A DNA stretch of 49,618 bases from Clostridia bacterium (lineage in GTDB: Bacteria; Bacillota; Clostridia; UBA1381), in assembly GCA_017935675.1 (NCBI GenBank), contig JAGBHE010000057.1, positions 1 through 49,618 of the forward strand, in the 5' to 3' direction. The notes beneath the pieces were generated by a model, which had not been told where the DNA came from, made no database searches, and saw nothing but the letters and a program-made list of their open reading frames with translations. Every line of letters begins with the position of its first letter. The first letter of the stretch is position 1. Shown here piece by piece: positions 42,139 to 49,618 of the stretch. The translations under genes were made by a program, and so were the position numbers.

Positions 42139-42477
42139 TTATTCTATTATTATTGAATGGTTTAATCCACCCAAACCAGCACCAAGAAGCGTTACAAACT
42201 CAAAAGATGTTGTGCTGTTTGCCGGAATACTTACAACAGCAGTATTGGTTGGGTCATTTGGTGTATTGTATATTTTCGCATAGTAGTTGGTTGAATATGT
42301 GTTTTCGCCTTGCTTTTTCAAACCAAAAATCATATTTTCAGCCGACCATGTTTTAACATAAGCTGTTCTTAACTCACTTGTCGTATTTTTTACCGTTACG
42401 GTGTAGTGATATGTCGCACCCCATTCGCCTATACTTATCGAATATTGATCCGGAGCTTCATCGTATGCAAAATGCGC
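42139..42477 (-). pseudogene. 5'-truncated gene upstream of the SLH gene, unknown product
   Basis: An open minus-strand frame of about 112 codons ends at 42139 with SIPANSTTSFEFVTLLGAGL and then GGLNHSIIIE. At its 5' end the frame is closed by a stop near 42478 and has no start with a ribosome binding site there; an internal ATG would give only 64 residues. The sequence (Thr/Ser/Tyr-rich, beta-like) fits a secreted protein or repeated extracellular domain, but I do not recognise it. Probably the remains of the operon partner of the SLH protein. Confidence 0.5.
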
Positions 42478-42484
42478 TTAAACG

Positions 42485-42640
42485 CCCTTACAGACTCATT
42501 TTTTCGAGGGGCAACAGATACATTATTTAAAAGGGATAGTTTGGGGATGGGGCAATTTTTGTTACATAGAGAATGAGGAAAAGGTCGCAGATATTATCAC
42601 GCAGTATGCAAACGGTGAAATTATAGACTCGTTTACGGGT
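42485..42640 (+). other. Possible remnant coding sequence on the opposite strand
   Basis: A plus-strand frame reads IHYLKGIVWGWGNFCYIENE and then EKVADIITQYANGEIIDSF with coding-like composition, but it has no start and continues through a terminator (42660-42685) into antisense of the next gene. It may be the tail of another deleted gene. Family not recognised. Confidence 0.25.
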
Positions 42641-42659
42641 AGCAAGAATACGCAGGTAA

Positions 42660-42685
42660 AAAAGACAGCCGCACGTGAGCGGCTG
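42660..42685 (-). terminator. Terminator of the DUF1015 gene
   Basis: CAGCCGC (42666-42672) and GCGGCTG (42679-42685) pair around a 6-nt loop; on the minus strand a T-run TCTTTTTT follows. It is 12 nt past the stop of the gene at 42698-44020. Confidence 0.85.
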
Positions 42686-42697
42686 CCGGAAGGTTTT

Positions 42698-44020
42698 TTA
42701 AATATGCGGCGTAAACTTATGTATGACTATTCCTGTAGCGGGCTTCGGGAAAATTGAAACCGAACGCTTCGGCAGTCTTTCGCCTGAAACAGTCATGGCC
42801 GCAAGCTGTGCGGGACGCACGGGGTTCATAACGAACATGCAATCAAAATCATTGTTGTCAACAGCTTTCATACCCTCAAAAATATTTCTTGTGTAGCCAA
42901 TCATGCTGTCATCCTTATCCGTATCGATTCCAAGCTGTTCTTCAAGGATAAGCTTGTTCAGAATATTTATATCAAGATAACGGTAGCTTTCCGAAATCTC
43001 CGGCATGAGCATATCGATATATTTATTGTCACGGAAGGTAAACCTGAAAAAGTAATTTTTGCCTGTGTACATTGCAATTCTTGTTTCCTTGCGCTGGGTA
43101 GAGATTTGTTTTCTCATGGTTTCATACATATCATCATCCAGTTTATCAACAATAATTTTTTCCACAAGAAAATGCTCCTGTATTCCGGCGATAAAATATG
43201 ATTCAATAATATCATGCTTTGTTTTTACGAGTCTGTGTACAGGCAAATGAACTCTCCCGTCATCATGAGAGTCGGAGATAAGAGTCATGACATAATTATA
43301 TGACTCCTCACCTGTATAATCGGGATTTTCGGCCTTTTGCTTATTTTTATATTCAAGGCATGCTTCATATCTGTTGTGTCCGTCGACAATAAATATTTTC
43401 TTTTCCCGGAGTGCCTCTGTAATCATCTTAATGATTTTTTCGTCCGTTACTGCCCACAGCTTATGCTTTATATCATTCCATGTAGTAAACTCCATGTCTG
43501 CCGGCCCCTCTGCTATTTCAGAAAGGGTTGCGGAAATCACCTTATCCCTGTCAGTGTACATACAGCTTATAAGACTGTTGTTTGATTGTGTACTGCTGAT
43601 CATGTTAAATCTGTCATTTTTGGAATTGGTACTGGGATGTTCACAGGGAACAACTGTTCCGTCAGCATAGTCCGTAAGCTCAAGCAGAGCTACAATTCCC
43701 CTGTTATAATAATTTTCACGGTTTATCGTTACGGTCTCTTCATAAATATAAAGAGCCGGTTTATCTTCTCTGATAAGTATTTTGTCTTCTATCCATGAGT
43801 TCAGAAAATCTCTCGAACGCGTATAACAATTATTGTTTTCGTCATCGGCGTCAAGCTTTCTCTGTGACACAAGGCGCGCCGCATTATATGGATTCCGGTC
43901 GTAAAAGCTGTCTGTCTGTTCGTCAGAAAGAGAATCATACGGCGGAGCCATTACTTCCCCGAAATTATTTATTTTTGCCGAATTATACCTGTAGCCCTTA
44001 AAGGGCTTGATGATCGCCAT
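42698..44020 (-). CDS. DUF1015 family protein
   Basis: 440 residues. It opens with the family signature IKPFKGYRYNSAKINNFGEV and MAPPYDSLSDEQ and contains FIVDGHNRYEACLEYK and YNYVMTLISDSHDDG. DUF1015 (also called SerK-like in archaea, where a ParB/sulfiredoxin-fold serine kinase is known) is often next to serine or sporulation genes in Clostridia. Function here is not established. AGAAGGAGTG precedes the ATG. Confidence 0.9.
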   Translation of the reverse strand: MAIIKPFKGYRYNSAKINNFGEVMAPPYDSLSDEQTDSFYDRNPYNAARLVSQRKLDADDENNNCYTRSRDFLNSWIEDKILIREDKPALYIYEETVTINRENYYNRGIVALLELTDYADGTVVPCEHPSTNSKNDRFNMISSTQSNNSLISCMYTDRDKVISATLSEIAEGPADMEFTTWNDIKHKLWAVTDEKIIKMITEALREKKIFIVDGHNRYEACLEYKNKQKAENPDYTGEESYNYVMTLISDSHDDGRVHLPVHRLVKTKHDIIESYFIAGIQEHFLVEKIIVDKLDDDMYETMRKQISTQRKETRIAMYTGKNYFFRFTFRDNKYIDMLMPEISESYRYLDINILNKLILEEQLGIDTDKDDSMIGYTRNIFEGMKAVDNNDFDCMFVMNPVRPAQLAAMTVSGERLPKRSVSIFPKPATGIVIHKFTPHI

Positions 44021-44108
44021 TTACACTCCTTCTTTCTCAATATACCTTTGGAAAAGCTCTGACAGATAAATTTCGCGCTGTGGCGCACAGCGCAGGTTAA
44101 TCAGGATT

Positions 44109-44137
44109 TTGCTTTTCTATAAATTTCAACACATAAT
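44109..44137 (+). promoter_or_regulatory. Possible promoter of the YtxH-like gene
   Basis: TTGCTT (44109-44114), 17-nt spacer, CATAAT (44132-44137). Before it lies an exact hairpin GCGCTGTG/CACAGCGC (44075-44093) of unknown role. Confidence 0.4.
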
Positions 44138-44241
44138 GCAAAGGGTTCGTGCAATAATAATTATGAATGAACTTCATGTTTCATTCAATAAATCTGCGCA
44201 GCGCGCGAATGAAAGGAAGTTATATCATGGGAGGCAAATAT

Positions 44242-44409
44242 ATGAATTTTGCCAAGGGCATTGCAGTCGGACTCGCAGTTGGGGCTGCTGCTGTAATGTT
44301 CATGGATCCGTTAAGCGATAAACAGCGTCATAAGCTTCAGAGAAAAACCGAAGGCGTTTTCAGAAGCATAGGCGGAATGATTGATACCGCAATGGATATT
44401 ATGCACTAA
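44242..44409 (+). CDS. Small YtxH-like membrane protein
   Basis: 55 residues from the ATG at 44242, which has GGGAGG seven nt upstream; an alternative ATG at 44227 (AAGGAAG upstream) would add five residues. One hydrophobic, Ala/Gly-rich helix (FAKGIAVGLAVGAAAVMFMD) is followed by a basic amphipathic segment, the pattern of YtxH-type stress proteins in Bacillota. A perfect hairpin follows the stop. Confidence 0.65.
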   Translation: MNFAKGIAVGLAVGAAAVMFMDPLSDKQRHKLQRKTEGVFRSIGGMIDTAMDIMH

Positions 44410-44416
44410 CCGTTTT

Positions 44417-44449
44417 GCTGTAAGCAGAAGCGGTGCTTCTGCTTACAGC
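44417..44449 (+). terminator. Hairpin terminator after the YtxH-like gene
   Basis: GCTGTAAGCAGAAGC (44417-44431) and GCTTCTGCTTACAGC (44435-44449) are exact 15-bp arms around GGT, followed by AAGGTTTTC. No further feature is seen up to 44576. Confidence 0.75.
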
Positions 44450-44576
44450 AAGGTTTTCATGTCTCCCGCACCCTAAAATTATGATTCTATATTGTAAATT
44501 ATACTGAATATTTAATCATTTTTCAAGGGATTACGTCATTATTAATAATTTTTTAAAGATTATCGTAACATTGCAC

Positions 44577-44593
44577 ACACAAGGGGCTTGTGT
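44577..44593. repeat. Short palindrome related to the dispersed repeat
   Basis: ACACAAG (44577-44583) and CTTGTGT (44587-44593) around GGG. It has the arms of the dispersed element without its CCGTCCC core and lies past the 3' end of spoIIR. Confidence 0.5.
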
Positions 44594-44618
44594 TTTGGTG
44601 CATTTGTTTAAGTATTTT

Positions 44619-45197
44619 TTATTTTCCGGCTTTCCGCTGCTCTGTTTTTTGCTTTAGCCGTGAAATTAATTCAAGAGCTCTGAATTTTATATTAATATCG
44701 CCGTCCTCAATTATTTTTTCCGTGCTGCTGCTTACATATCCGTCAAGGGTATCTTCGGTATCAAAGGAAGAGCTTGTAAAGCACAGCGGCGGCGAAAGAA
44801 CACACCACCAGTTTTTACCGCAGGCCGGACCCAGCTCCACTCTTGCCGCGGTATATCGTCCGTATGGCAGTGTAAAGCTTCCGTAGCTGCGCCGCGTTAT
44901 ATAGAATTTTCCCATTGTGACCCGTGCCCCGTATTTTACACCCTCTTTTTTCAGAACGGAGTTTGCGGTAAGCTCCATTTCCGCAGCAGACGGAAGTCTG
45001 CCCCTCTCGGCTGCAAGGTGTTGTATGCTGTCCCGTACCATAAGCTTAAGCTCCTGATCACGTTCCCCGTCGCCTGCCGCAATAATATGAAGCCGTACGA
45101 TATTATTTTCAAGCTCCTCCAAGGGTTTTTCACTCCACGCGGCGATAAGCGCGGCGGTCATAATTAAAAATGCCAGCGTATAGCAGATTTTTTTCAT
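44619..45197 (-). CDS. spoIIR: Stage II sporulation protein R
   Basis: 192 residues from the ATG at 45197, with AGGGA upstream; an earlier ATG at 45215 has no site. SpoIIR is secreted from the forespore and activates SpoIIGA in the mother-cell membrane. An N-terminal signal/anchor (about 1-20) precedes the conserved IVRLHIIAAGDGERDQELKL and the C-terminal GPACGKNWWCVLSPPLCF. The gene is divergent from the TetM-like gene and lies 2.3 kb from spoIIGA-sigE. Confidence 0.92.
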   Translation of the reverse strand: MKKICYTLAFLIMTAALIAAWSEKPLEELENNIVRLHIIAAGDGERDQELKLMVRDSIQHLAAERGRLPSAAEMELTANSVLKKEGVKYGARVTMGKFYITRRSYGSFTLPYGRYTAARVELGPACGKNWWCVLSPPLCFTSSSFDTEDTLDGYVSSSTEKIIEDGDINIKFRALELISRLKQKTEQRKAGK

Positions 45198-45280
45198 TAA
45201 TACATATCCCTTCATTTTATATATATTTATTTTAGCCTGATTATTTGTTTTTTAAACATCGGGAATTTATTAAAAAACAA

Positions 45281-45309
45281 TTGTCAAAATACAAGAAATG
45301 TGATACAAT
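45281..45309 (+). promoter_or_regulatory. Promoter of the TetM-like GTPase gene
   Basis: TTGTCA (45281-45286), 17-nt spacer, TACAAT (45304-45309), 40 nt before the start codon. Confidence 0.65.
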
Positions 45310-45348
45310 AATATTATTGAATTTTAAGGGAGTGAACATGTCTTGGGA

Positions 45349-47277
45349 ATGACGGTTGGTATTTTTGCTCATGTTGACGCGGGGAAAACCACATTGTCGG
45401 AGCAGCTTCTTTACAGCTGCGGTGTTGTGCGCAGTCCGGGCAGAGTTGATGATAAAAGTGCATATCTTGATTATGATGAGCAGGAAAGAAAAAGAGGAAT
45501 TACTATATTTGCGGATGAAACCCCATTTATGTATGAGGGGAAGAAATATTTTCTTATAGATACCCCCGGGCATGTGGATTTTGCGGGCGAGATGGAGCGG
45601 TGCATACACGCTGTTGATTGTGCGGTGCTGGTTATCAGCAGCGTTGAGGGTGTTCAGAGCCATACGGAAACCATATGGCGGCTTCTATGTAAAGAAAATG
45701 TTCCCACAGTTGTGTTTATTAATAAAACAGACCGGATCGGAGCTGCGCCGGAGCAGGTAATCAGTTATATGAAGGATAAGTGGGGTGCGGAATGTGTACT
45801 CGTACCGGAGGAAACCGAGAGCTTTTCGGAGGAAGCGGCGGAAGCAATGGCGCAGTGTGATGAAAAGCTTTTTGAGCTGTACCTTGACGGACATGCTGAT
45901 GATGCTGTGCTGAAAAAATATTTCGGAGCGCTTGCCGCCCGCCGTGCGATTATACCGGTTATACAGGGAAGCGCACTTTCCGGCACGGGAGTCGGTGCGC
46001 TGCTCAGATGCTTTTCAATGCTTCCGGTGTCTTTTGACGAAAATGGGGAATTTTCAGCATATGCATATAAGGTTCGTCATTTCAAGGATATGGGGCGCAC
46101 TGTTTTTCTGAAAATCAACAGCGGCAGCCTGAAGGGCAGGGAGGAAGTGCTTTGTCCCGGAGGAGGAGTTTGCAAGGTGAACGAAGTAAGAAGCTGCAGC
46201 GGCGGTAAAACCGTTAACGTAGGTATCGCTTCTGCTGGAGAGCTTTGCGCAGTCTCCGGGCTTAAGGAGGTAAGACCCGGAGATTATCTCGGCGCGTCGG
46301 CGGGAAAAAGCGTTCCCTTTGCTCTTGTGCCGGTCATGACGGCGGCTGTGCTTTTTGACCGGACTGCGGTGAACAGCAGGAAGGTTTATGAGCAGCTTTC
46401 GGAGCTTCAGGAGGAGGAGCCTTTATTATCTGTTTCATATACAGCCGCCACAGATACTGTCAGTATAAACACAATGGGTGAAATTCAGCTTGAAATACTA
46501 AAGGAGCTGATTTATGACCGTTACGGGCTTGATGTTGCATTCGGCGAATGTGAAATACTGTACAAGGAAACAATAGCCGGCACCGTAATGGGCTACGGTC
46601 ATTTTGAGCCTTTGCGCCATTATGCGGAGGTGCATCTGCGGCTGTCCCACGGCGGGTGCGGTACGGGAATAACCTTTGACAGCAAATGCCCGCGGGACGA
46701 GCTTTCCGAAAATTATCAGAGGCTTATCAGAACTCATGTCTTTGAGAAGGAGCATAAGGGCGTAATCGGAGGCTATCCGCTGACAGATGTTAATATCACG
46801 CTTACGGCAGGCCGTGCGCATCTTAAGCATACGGAGGGCGGCGATTTCAGGCAGGCGGTTTACAGGGCGATACGGCAGGGGCTTATGAAGGCGGAAAGCG
46901 TTTTGCTTGAGCCGTGGCAGAGGTTTGAAATTTACGTGCCCGCAAGCTTATGCGGCAGGGTGCTGAATGATATAAGAAGCATGGGCGGAGAATATAATGC
47001 ACCTGAGACCTGCGGCGATGAGACGCTGATAACGGGAAGCTGCCCGGTCAGAACAATGAGAAAATATCCTCTTGAGCTGATTTCCTTTTCAAAGGGAGCA
47101 GGGCGCATATACAGTAATTTTGACTGCTACAGACCGTGTGACGTGCCGGGAGTGGGAGAGGGCTACAATCCGGAGAGCGATACGGAAAATACCCCGGATT
47201 CCGTATTTTGTTCTCACGGCGCAGGCTTTACGGTTAAGTGGTATGAGGCAGAAAAATATATGCACCTTTTACGTTAA
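45349..47277 (+). CDS. TetM/EF-G-like translation GTPase
   Basis: 642 residues from ATG 45349 (a TTG at 45343 is also possible). The GTPase motifs are [26 protein letters not shown] and NKTD, and the domain order of ribosomal protection proteins follows (domains II-V, with MGEIQLEILKELIYDRYG). TetM-type proteins remove tetracycline from the ribosome. This copy diverges from them in domain IV and at its C-terminus (SVFCSHGAGFTVKWYEAEKY), as in chromosomal TetM-like GTPases widespread in Clostridia, so a resistance role is not assured. A four-codon leader frame, ATG TCT TGG GAA TGA (45338-45352), overlaps the start by ATGA. Confidence 0.85.
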   Translation: MTVGIFAHVDAGKTTLSEQLLYSCGVVRSPGRVDDKSAYLDYDEQERKRGITIFADETPFMYEGKKYFLIDTPGHVDFAGEMERCIHAVDCAVLVISSVEGVQSHTETIWRLLCKENVPTVVFINKTDRIGAAPEQVISYMKDKWGAECVLVPEETESFSEEAAEAMAQCDEKLFELYLDGHADDAVLKKYFGALAARRAIIPVIQGSALSGTGVGALLRCFSMLPVSFDENGEFSAYAYKVRHFKDMGRTVFLKINSGSLKGREEVLCPGGGVCKVNEVRSCSGGKTVNVGIASAGELCAVSGLKEVRPGDYLGASAGKSVPFALVPVMTAAVLFDRTAVNSRKVYEQLSELQEEEPLLSVSYTAATDTVSINTMGEIQLEILKELIYDRYGLDVAFGECEILYKETIAGTVMGYGHFEPLRHYAEVHLRLSHGGCGTGITFDSKCPRDELSENYQRLIRTHVFEKEHKGVIGGYPLTDVNITLTAGRAHLKHTEGGDFRQAVYRAIRQGLMKAESVLLEPWQRFEIYVPASLCGRVLNDIRSMGGEYNAPETCGDETLITGSCPVRTMRKYPLELISFSKGAGRIYSNFDCYRPCDVPGVGEGYNPESDTENTPDSVFCSHGAGFTVKWYEAEKYMHLLR

Positions 47278-47296
47278 TATATAATAAACATATCGA

Positions 47297-47331
47297 CAGC
47301 AGCAGCGCTTTTTTTGCGGCTGCTGTTTTTT
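47297..47331 (+). terminator. Terminator after the TetM-like gene
   Basis: CAGCAGCAGCGC-type arm pairs with GCGGCTGCTG across a T-rich loop, followed by a T-run. It begins 19 nt past the stop. Confidence 0.8.
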
Positions 47332-47404
47332 TGCTGCGTTTTTTTCTGCCGCTTAGCGCTGTATATGTCGTTTTTCGGATGTATTTGCAACAAAGATATC
47401 ACAT

Positions 47405-47451
47405 ATCGACAACCTCCTTCGACAGCTTTTTTAACGATTTCGGTGTATAAT
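47405..47451 (+). promoter_or_regulatory. Spo0A-type promoter of spoIIGA-sigE
   Basis: ATCGACA (47405-47411) and TTCGACA (47418-47424) are Spo0A-box-like sites (consensus TGTCGAA, here reverse-oriented) starting 13 bp apart. TTCGACA also contains a -35-like TCGACA, and TATAAT lies at 47446-47451, a 21-nt gap. In B. subtilis the spoIIG promoter has an unusually long spacer (22 bp) and is activated by Spo0A bound at such boxes. Confidence 0.65.
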
Positions 47452-47470
47452 TTAAGCATGAGGTGAGGAC

Positions 47471-48241
47471 ATGGATTTCTATGTTGACTCGGCAGTTTTA
47501 TGCGGCTTTATTCTGAATTTTTTTTGTCTTGATACTGCCGCCGGCATTTTGAGGGTAGCGCTGAAAAAAAGAAGGCTTGCCTGCGGCGCTCTCGTTTTGT
47601 CGGTGCTTGGAATATTTTGTATATTCGATGTCAGGATAAGACTTTTGTATATTCCTTTGTACATGCTGGCGGTTCGGCTGATTTTCGGACGCTGCAGCGG
47701 TGCGGAGCTTGTGCGAAGATACGGAGTGTGCCTTTGCAGCGGACTGATGTTCAGCGCTGTTTTTCTTACGGTAATTCCCACCTCCTCGCTGGTGAGAATA
47801 ATTTCCGGCGGGGGCGAGTTTTTTGCTGCGGACGATAAATATTTTTACGGGCTTCTTATTATAGTGTACGGAGTTGTAAAAGGTATTCTTTTCCTTGTTT
47901 CAAGAAAGAAAAGAATGTTTCGGGTACGGCTCAGAATCGGTAAGGAAACGGCGGAGGCAATGGCAATGATAGATACGGGGAACAGCCTGCGCGACCGTGA
48001 GACGGGAGCACCGGTTATAGTAGCTGAGCGAAGCCTTTTCGGAGATATAAACGCTAAGCCGAAGGAAATACCGTTTAGGGGTGTCGGAGCGGACGGTGAA
48101 TATATTGAAATCTATCCTCTGGATGAAATCTATTTTCCGGAGGAGCACAGGCGCGTGCACGGCGCATATGCGGCATTTGTAGACAGACCCTTGTCGGGGA
48201 CCGGTGGATTCAGGGTATTATTACATAATTCATTAGAGTAG
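47471..48241 (+). CDS. spoIIGA: Sporulation sigma-E factor-processing peptidase
   Basis: 256 residues. It is a membrane-embedded aspartic protease that cuts pro-sigma-E in the mother cell. The N-terminal half has about five hydrophobic helices (MDFYVDSAVLCGFILNFFCL onward). The C-terminal domain carries the aspartic motif AMIDTGNSLRD. It is somewhat shorter than B. subtilis SpoIIGA (about 309 aa), mainly in the C-terminal domain. GAGGTGAGG precedes the ATG. Sits 45 nt upstream of sigE. Confidence 0.92.
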   Translation: MDFYVDSAVLCGFILNFFCLDTAAGILRVALKKRRLACGALVLSVLGIFCIFDVRIRLLYIPLYMLAVRLIFGRCSGAELVRRYGVCLCSGLMFSAVFLTVIPTSSLVRIISGGGEFFAADDKYFYGLLIIVYGVVKGILFLVSRKKRMFRVRLRIGKETAEAMAMIDTGNSLRDRETGAPVIVAERSLFGDINAKPKEIPFRGVGADGEYIEIYPLDEIYFPEEHRRVHGAYAAFVDRPLSGTGGFRVLLHNSLE

Positions 48242-48286
48242 GCGAGAATATCGTCCGACAGCTTAAGAAAGGAGAAAAAAATAAAA

Positions 48287-49006
48287 ATGATCAGTTTTAT
48301 CAGCGCTTTGAAAAACAGCTTTCTGTATCTTTACGGGACATTTGAAAACTGCCCGGAGGAGATTTATTATATAGGCGGCAGCGATATTCTTCCGCCGCCC
48401 CTTGAAAAGGAGGAGGAGCAGGATGCCCTTGACCGTCTGAGGAACGGAGAGGATGAGGTAAGGCAGCTCCTTATTGAACGAAATCTGAGGCTTGTGGTGT
48501 ATATAGCAAGGAAGTTTGAGAATACAGGCGTTTATGTTGAGGATCTTATTTCAATAGGAACAATAGGTCTTATAAAGGCTATAAATACCTTTGATCCGGA
48601 CAAGAATATCAAGCTTGCAACTTATGCGTCAAGGTGTATAGAAAACGAAATACTCATGTATCTTCGTAAAAATTCAAATTCAAAAACAGAGGTCTCAATT
48701 GACGAGCCTTTAAATGTTGACTGGGACGGCAATGAGCTGCTTTTGTCGGATATTCTCGGCACGGATAATGACAGCGTTTACAGAAATATCGAGGAACAGG
48801 TTGAAAAAAATCTTCTTTTATGCGCTCTTGACAGGCTGCCCAGCCGTGAGAAGAAAATAATGCAGCTGCGCTTCGGTCTCGGAAGCGGCAGAGAAAAAAC
48901 ACAGAAAGAGGTTGCCGACCTTCTCGGAATATCGCAGTCATACATATCAAGACTTGAAAAAAGAATTATCGTACGGCTAAAAAAAGAGATAATGAAAATG
49001 AGCTGA
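48287..49006 (+). CDS. sigE: RNA polymerase sporulation sigma-E factor (pro-form)
   Basis: 239 residues. It directs early mother-cell gene expression. The N-terminal pro-sequence (about residues 1-25, [20 protein letters not shown]) is followed by [15 protein letters not shown], as in B. subtilis where cleavage falls before VYYIGG. Region 2 ([20 protein letters not shown]) and region 4 ([20 protein letters not shown]) are intact. AAAGGAG precedes the ATG. The usual sigG downstream neighbour is absent; a MITE-like repeat and a SLOG gene follow. Confidence 0.96.
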   Translation: MISFISALKNSFLYLYGTFENCPEEIYYIGGSDILPPPLEKEEEQDALDRLRNGEDEVRQLLIERNLRLVVYIARKFENTGVYVEDLISIGTIGLIKAINTFDPDKNIKLATYASRCIENEILMYLRKNSNSKTEVSIDEPLNVDWDGNELLLSDILGTDNDSVYRNIEEQVEKNLLLCALDRLPSREKKIMQLRFGLGSGREKTQKEVADLLGISQSYISRLEKRIIVRLKKEIMKMS

Positions 49007-49022
49007 AGCGTTCATTATTTAA

Positions 49023-49150
49023 GAACACAAGGGGACGGCAACAGCAGTTTTATTGCTTCGCAGTTTTATTGTGCTTCACACAGTTTAACGGCAAATAAAA
49101 TGGCACAAGGGACGGTCTCTTGAACACAGGAGAACCGTCCCCTTGTGTTC
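49023..49150. mobile_element. 128-bp MITE-like element with exact 16-bp inverted ends
   Basis: GAACACAAGGGGACGG (49023-49038) and its exact reverse complement CCGTCCCCTTGTGTTC (49135-49150) bound a non-coding stretch that itself contains ACAAGGGACGGTCTCTTG (49105-49122) and AACACAGGAGAACCGTCC. It has the same ends as the repeats at 3053 and 14793. No coding capacity or target duplication is seen. Confidence 0.75.
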
Positions 49151-49158
49151 ATATTTTG

Positions 49159-49587
49159 TTATTCCGCAAATATATTAATTATTCTTTTTTTCTTATGACT
49201 GGCATAACTCAGCGTTTTCGCGGCACCGCCCCAATCATGTGATATATATGCAACAATAACATCTGCACTTCTTACCATCCATTCATTCCGCTTCAGAATA
49301 GCAAACCTTTTAGGCACATTCTCAATCGGCGGATACTCCGAGCAGTCATATAAATCCTTATCAAAGCCGCGGTTAATATAAGGCACCACAAGAACAGATT
49401 CTATGTACGGATATTTTTCTTTAAGCGATTTAACCGTATGCGCTGCCATCAGGTCAAAACTCCCGTAGCCGCCGAGTAAAAATTCATCTGCGCCTTGTTT
49501 AATCAAGTCTTCGATTATAGTATATAAGCTTTCCCGTATTTCATCAGAATATTGTACATTTCCGTGTCCGCAAAAGCTTACGACCAT
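49159..49587 (-). CDS. SLOG/DUF1273-like Rossmann-fold protein
   Basis: 142 residues. The pattern is of a small SLOG (DprA/LOG-like) nucleotide-binding fold: VVSFCGHGNVQYSDEI, then LIKQGADEFLLGGYGSFDLMA, ADVIVAYISHDWGGAAKTLS, and KKKRIINIF at the C-terminus. Such proteins bind nucleotides or NAD-related ligands and some act as sensors or effectors in defence and stress systems. AAGGAGTG precedes the ATG. No partner gene is seen within the window. Confidence 0.78.
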   Translation of the reverse strand: MVVSFCGHGNVQYSDEIRESLYTIIEDLIKQGADEFLLGGYGSFDLMAAHTVKSLKEKYPYIESVLVVPYINRGFDKDLYDCSEYPPIENVPKRFAILKRNEWMVRSADVIVAYISHDWGGAAKTLSYASHKKKRIINIFAE

Positions 49588-49618
49588 AGATAATCACTCC
49601 TTAGTATAACTATAACAC

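Noticed and set aside
45349..47277. Calling this a tetracycline resistance gene
   Set aside because: The GTPase domains fit TetM-type proteins, but the C-terminal and domain IV sequence diverges and no mobile context or regulatory leader like that of tet(M) is seen. It is listed as a TetM-like translation GTPase.
1..49618. tRNA, rRNA or CRISPR arrays
   Set aside because: By eye no cloverleaf with a GGTTCGAATCC-type T-arm, no rRNA signature and no regular direct repeats with unique spacers were found.

Overview
The window is bacterial chromosome from a spore-forming member of the Clostridia (Bacillota). The evidence is the sporulation set (spoIIR, spoIIGA, sigE), the block L7Ae-like/rpsL/rpsG/fusA/tuf in the usual Firmicutes order, an SLH-domain protein, copper-amine-oxidase stalk domains fused to a PpiC foldase, a TetM-like GTPase, AGGAGG-type ribosome binding sites and frequent TTG/GTG starts. 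The cofactor-independent phosphoglycerate mutase, flavodiiron protein and DUF1540 protein fit an anaerobe. I saw no rRNA, tRNA or CRISPR array. The species cannot be named from the sequence alone.

Layout. (1) About 1-5035 is an AT-rich accessory segment. It holds a two-gene unit (60-aa protein plus a two-helix membrane protein with a possible GAF-like domain), a duplicated 3' end of the neighbouring lipoprotein gene, a decapitated ribbon-helix-helix gene fused head to head with a decapitated Fic gene, a MITE-like repeat, and an intact AlbA_2/ATPase regulator with its own promoter and operator-like half-sites. (2) 5046-14216, minus strand, reads as one operon: 49-aa RHH protein, comEC, holA, HAD phosphatase, YifB/ComM ATPase, uvrC, and an ABC peptide-binding lipoprotein. 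DNA uptake, replication and repair genes dominate. (3) 14301-18178, minus: DUF1540 protein, MATE exporter, coaX, nitroreductase, and an SCP2-fold protein with a histone-like tail. (4) 18419-26286, minus, is a second long operon: acyltransferase, foldase, DJ-1/PfpI protein, 5-FCL, CPBP protease, tatD, TatD-associated radical SAM, lgt, SGNH hydrolase. A strongly structured ~100-nt element sits before the DJ-1 gene. (5) 26501-34185, plus: prfA, a membrane-anchored unknown, trmL, degV, apgM, an AI-2E-family permease and metG, followed by fprA with a structured leader. (6) 35710-40771, plus: the translation operon, from a consensus promoter to a strong terminator. (7) 40803-44409: a perfect palindrome, an SLH protein gene behind a truncated gene, a DUF1015 gene and a small YtxH-like gene. 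(8) 44619-49006: spoIIR, a TetM-like GTPase, and the spoIIGA-sigE sporulation operon behind a promoter with Spo0A-box-like sites. A 128-bp inverted-repeat element and a SLOG-fold gene end the window.

How the parts fit. SpoIIR (forespore signal), SpoIIGA (processing protease) and pro-SigE form one pathway, the inter-compartment signal that activates sigma-E in the mother cell, and all three genes lie within about 4.5 kb. A short palindromic sequence (outer arms GAACACAAG/CTTGTGTTC, core ACCGTCCC) recurs in intergenic gaps across the window, both alone and as the tips of two longer inverted-repeat elements. The most unusual signals are the bracketed accessory segment, the structured RNA-like elements near 23.8 kb and 34.2 kb, and the RHH gene with paired promoter repeats that heads the comEC operon.
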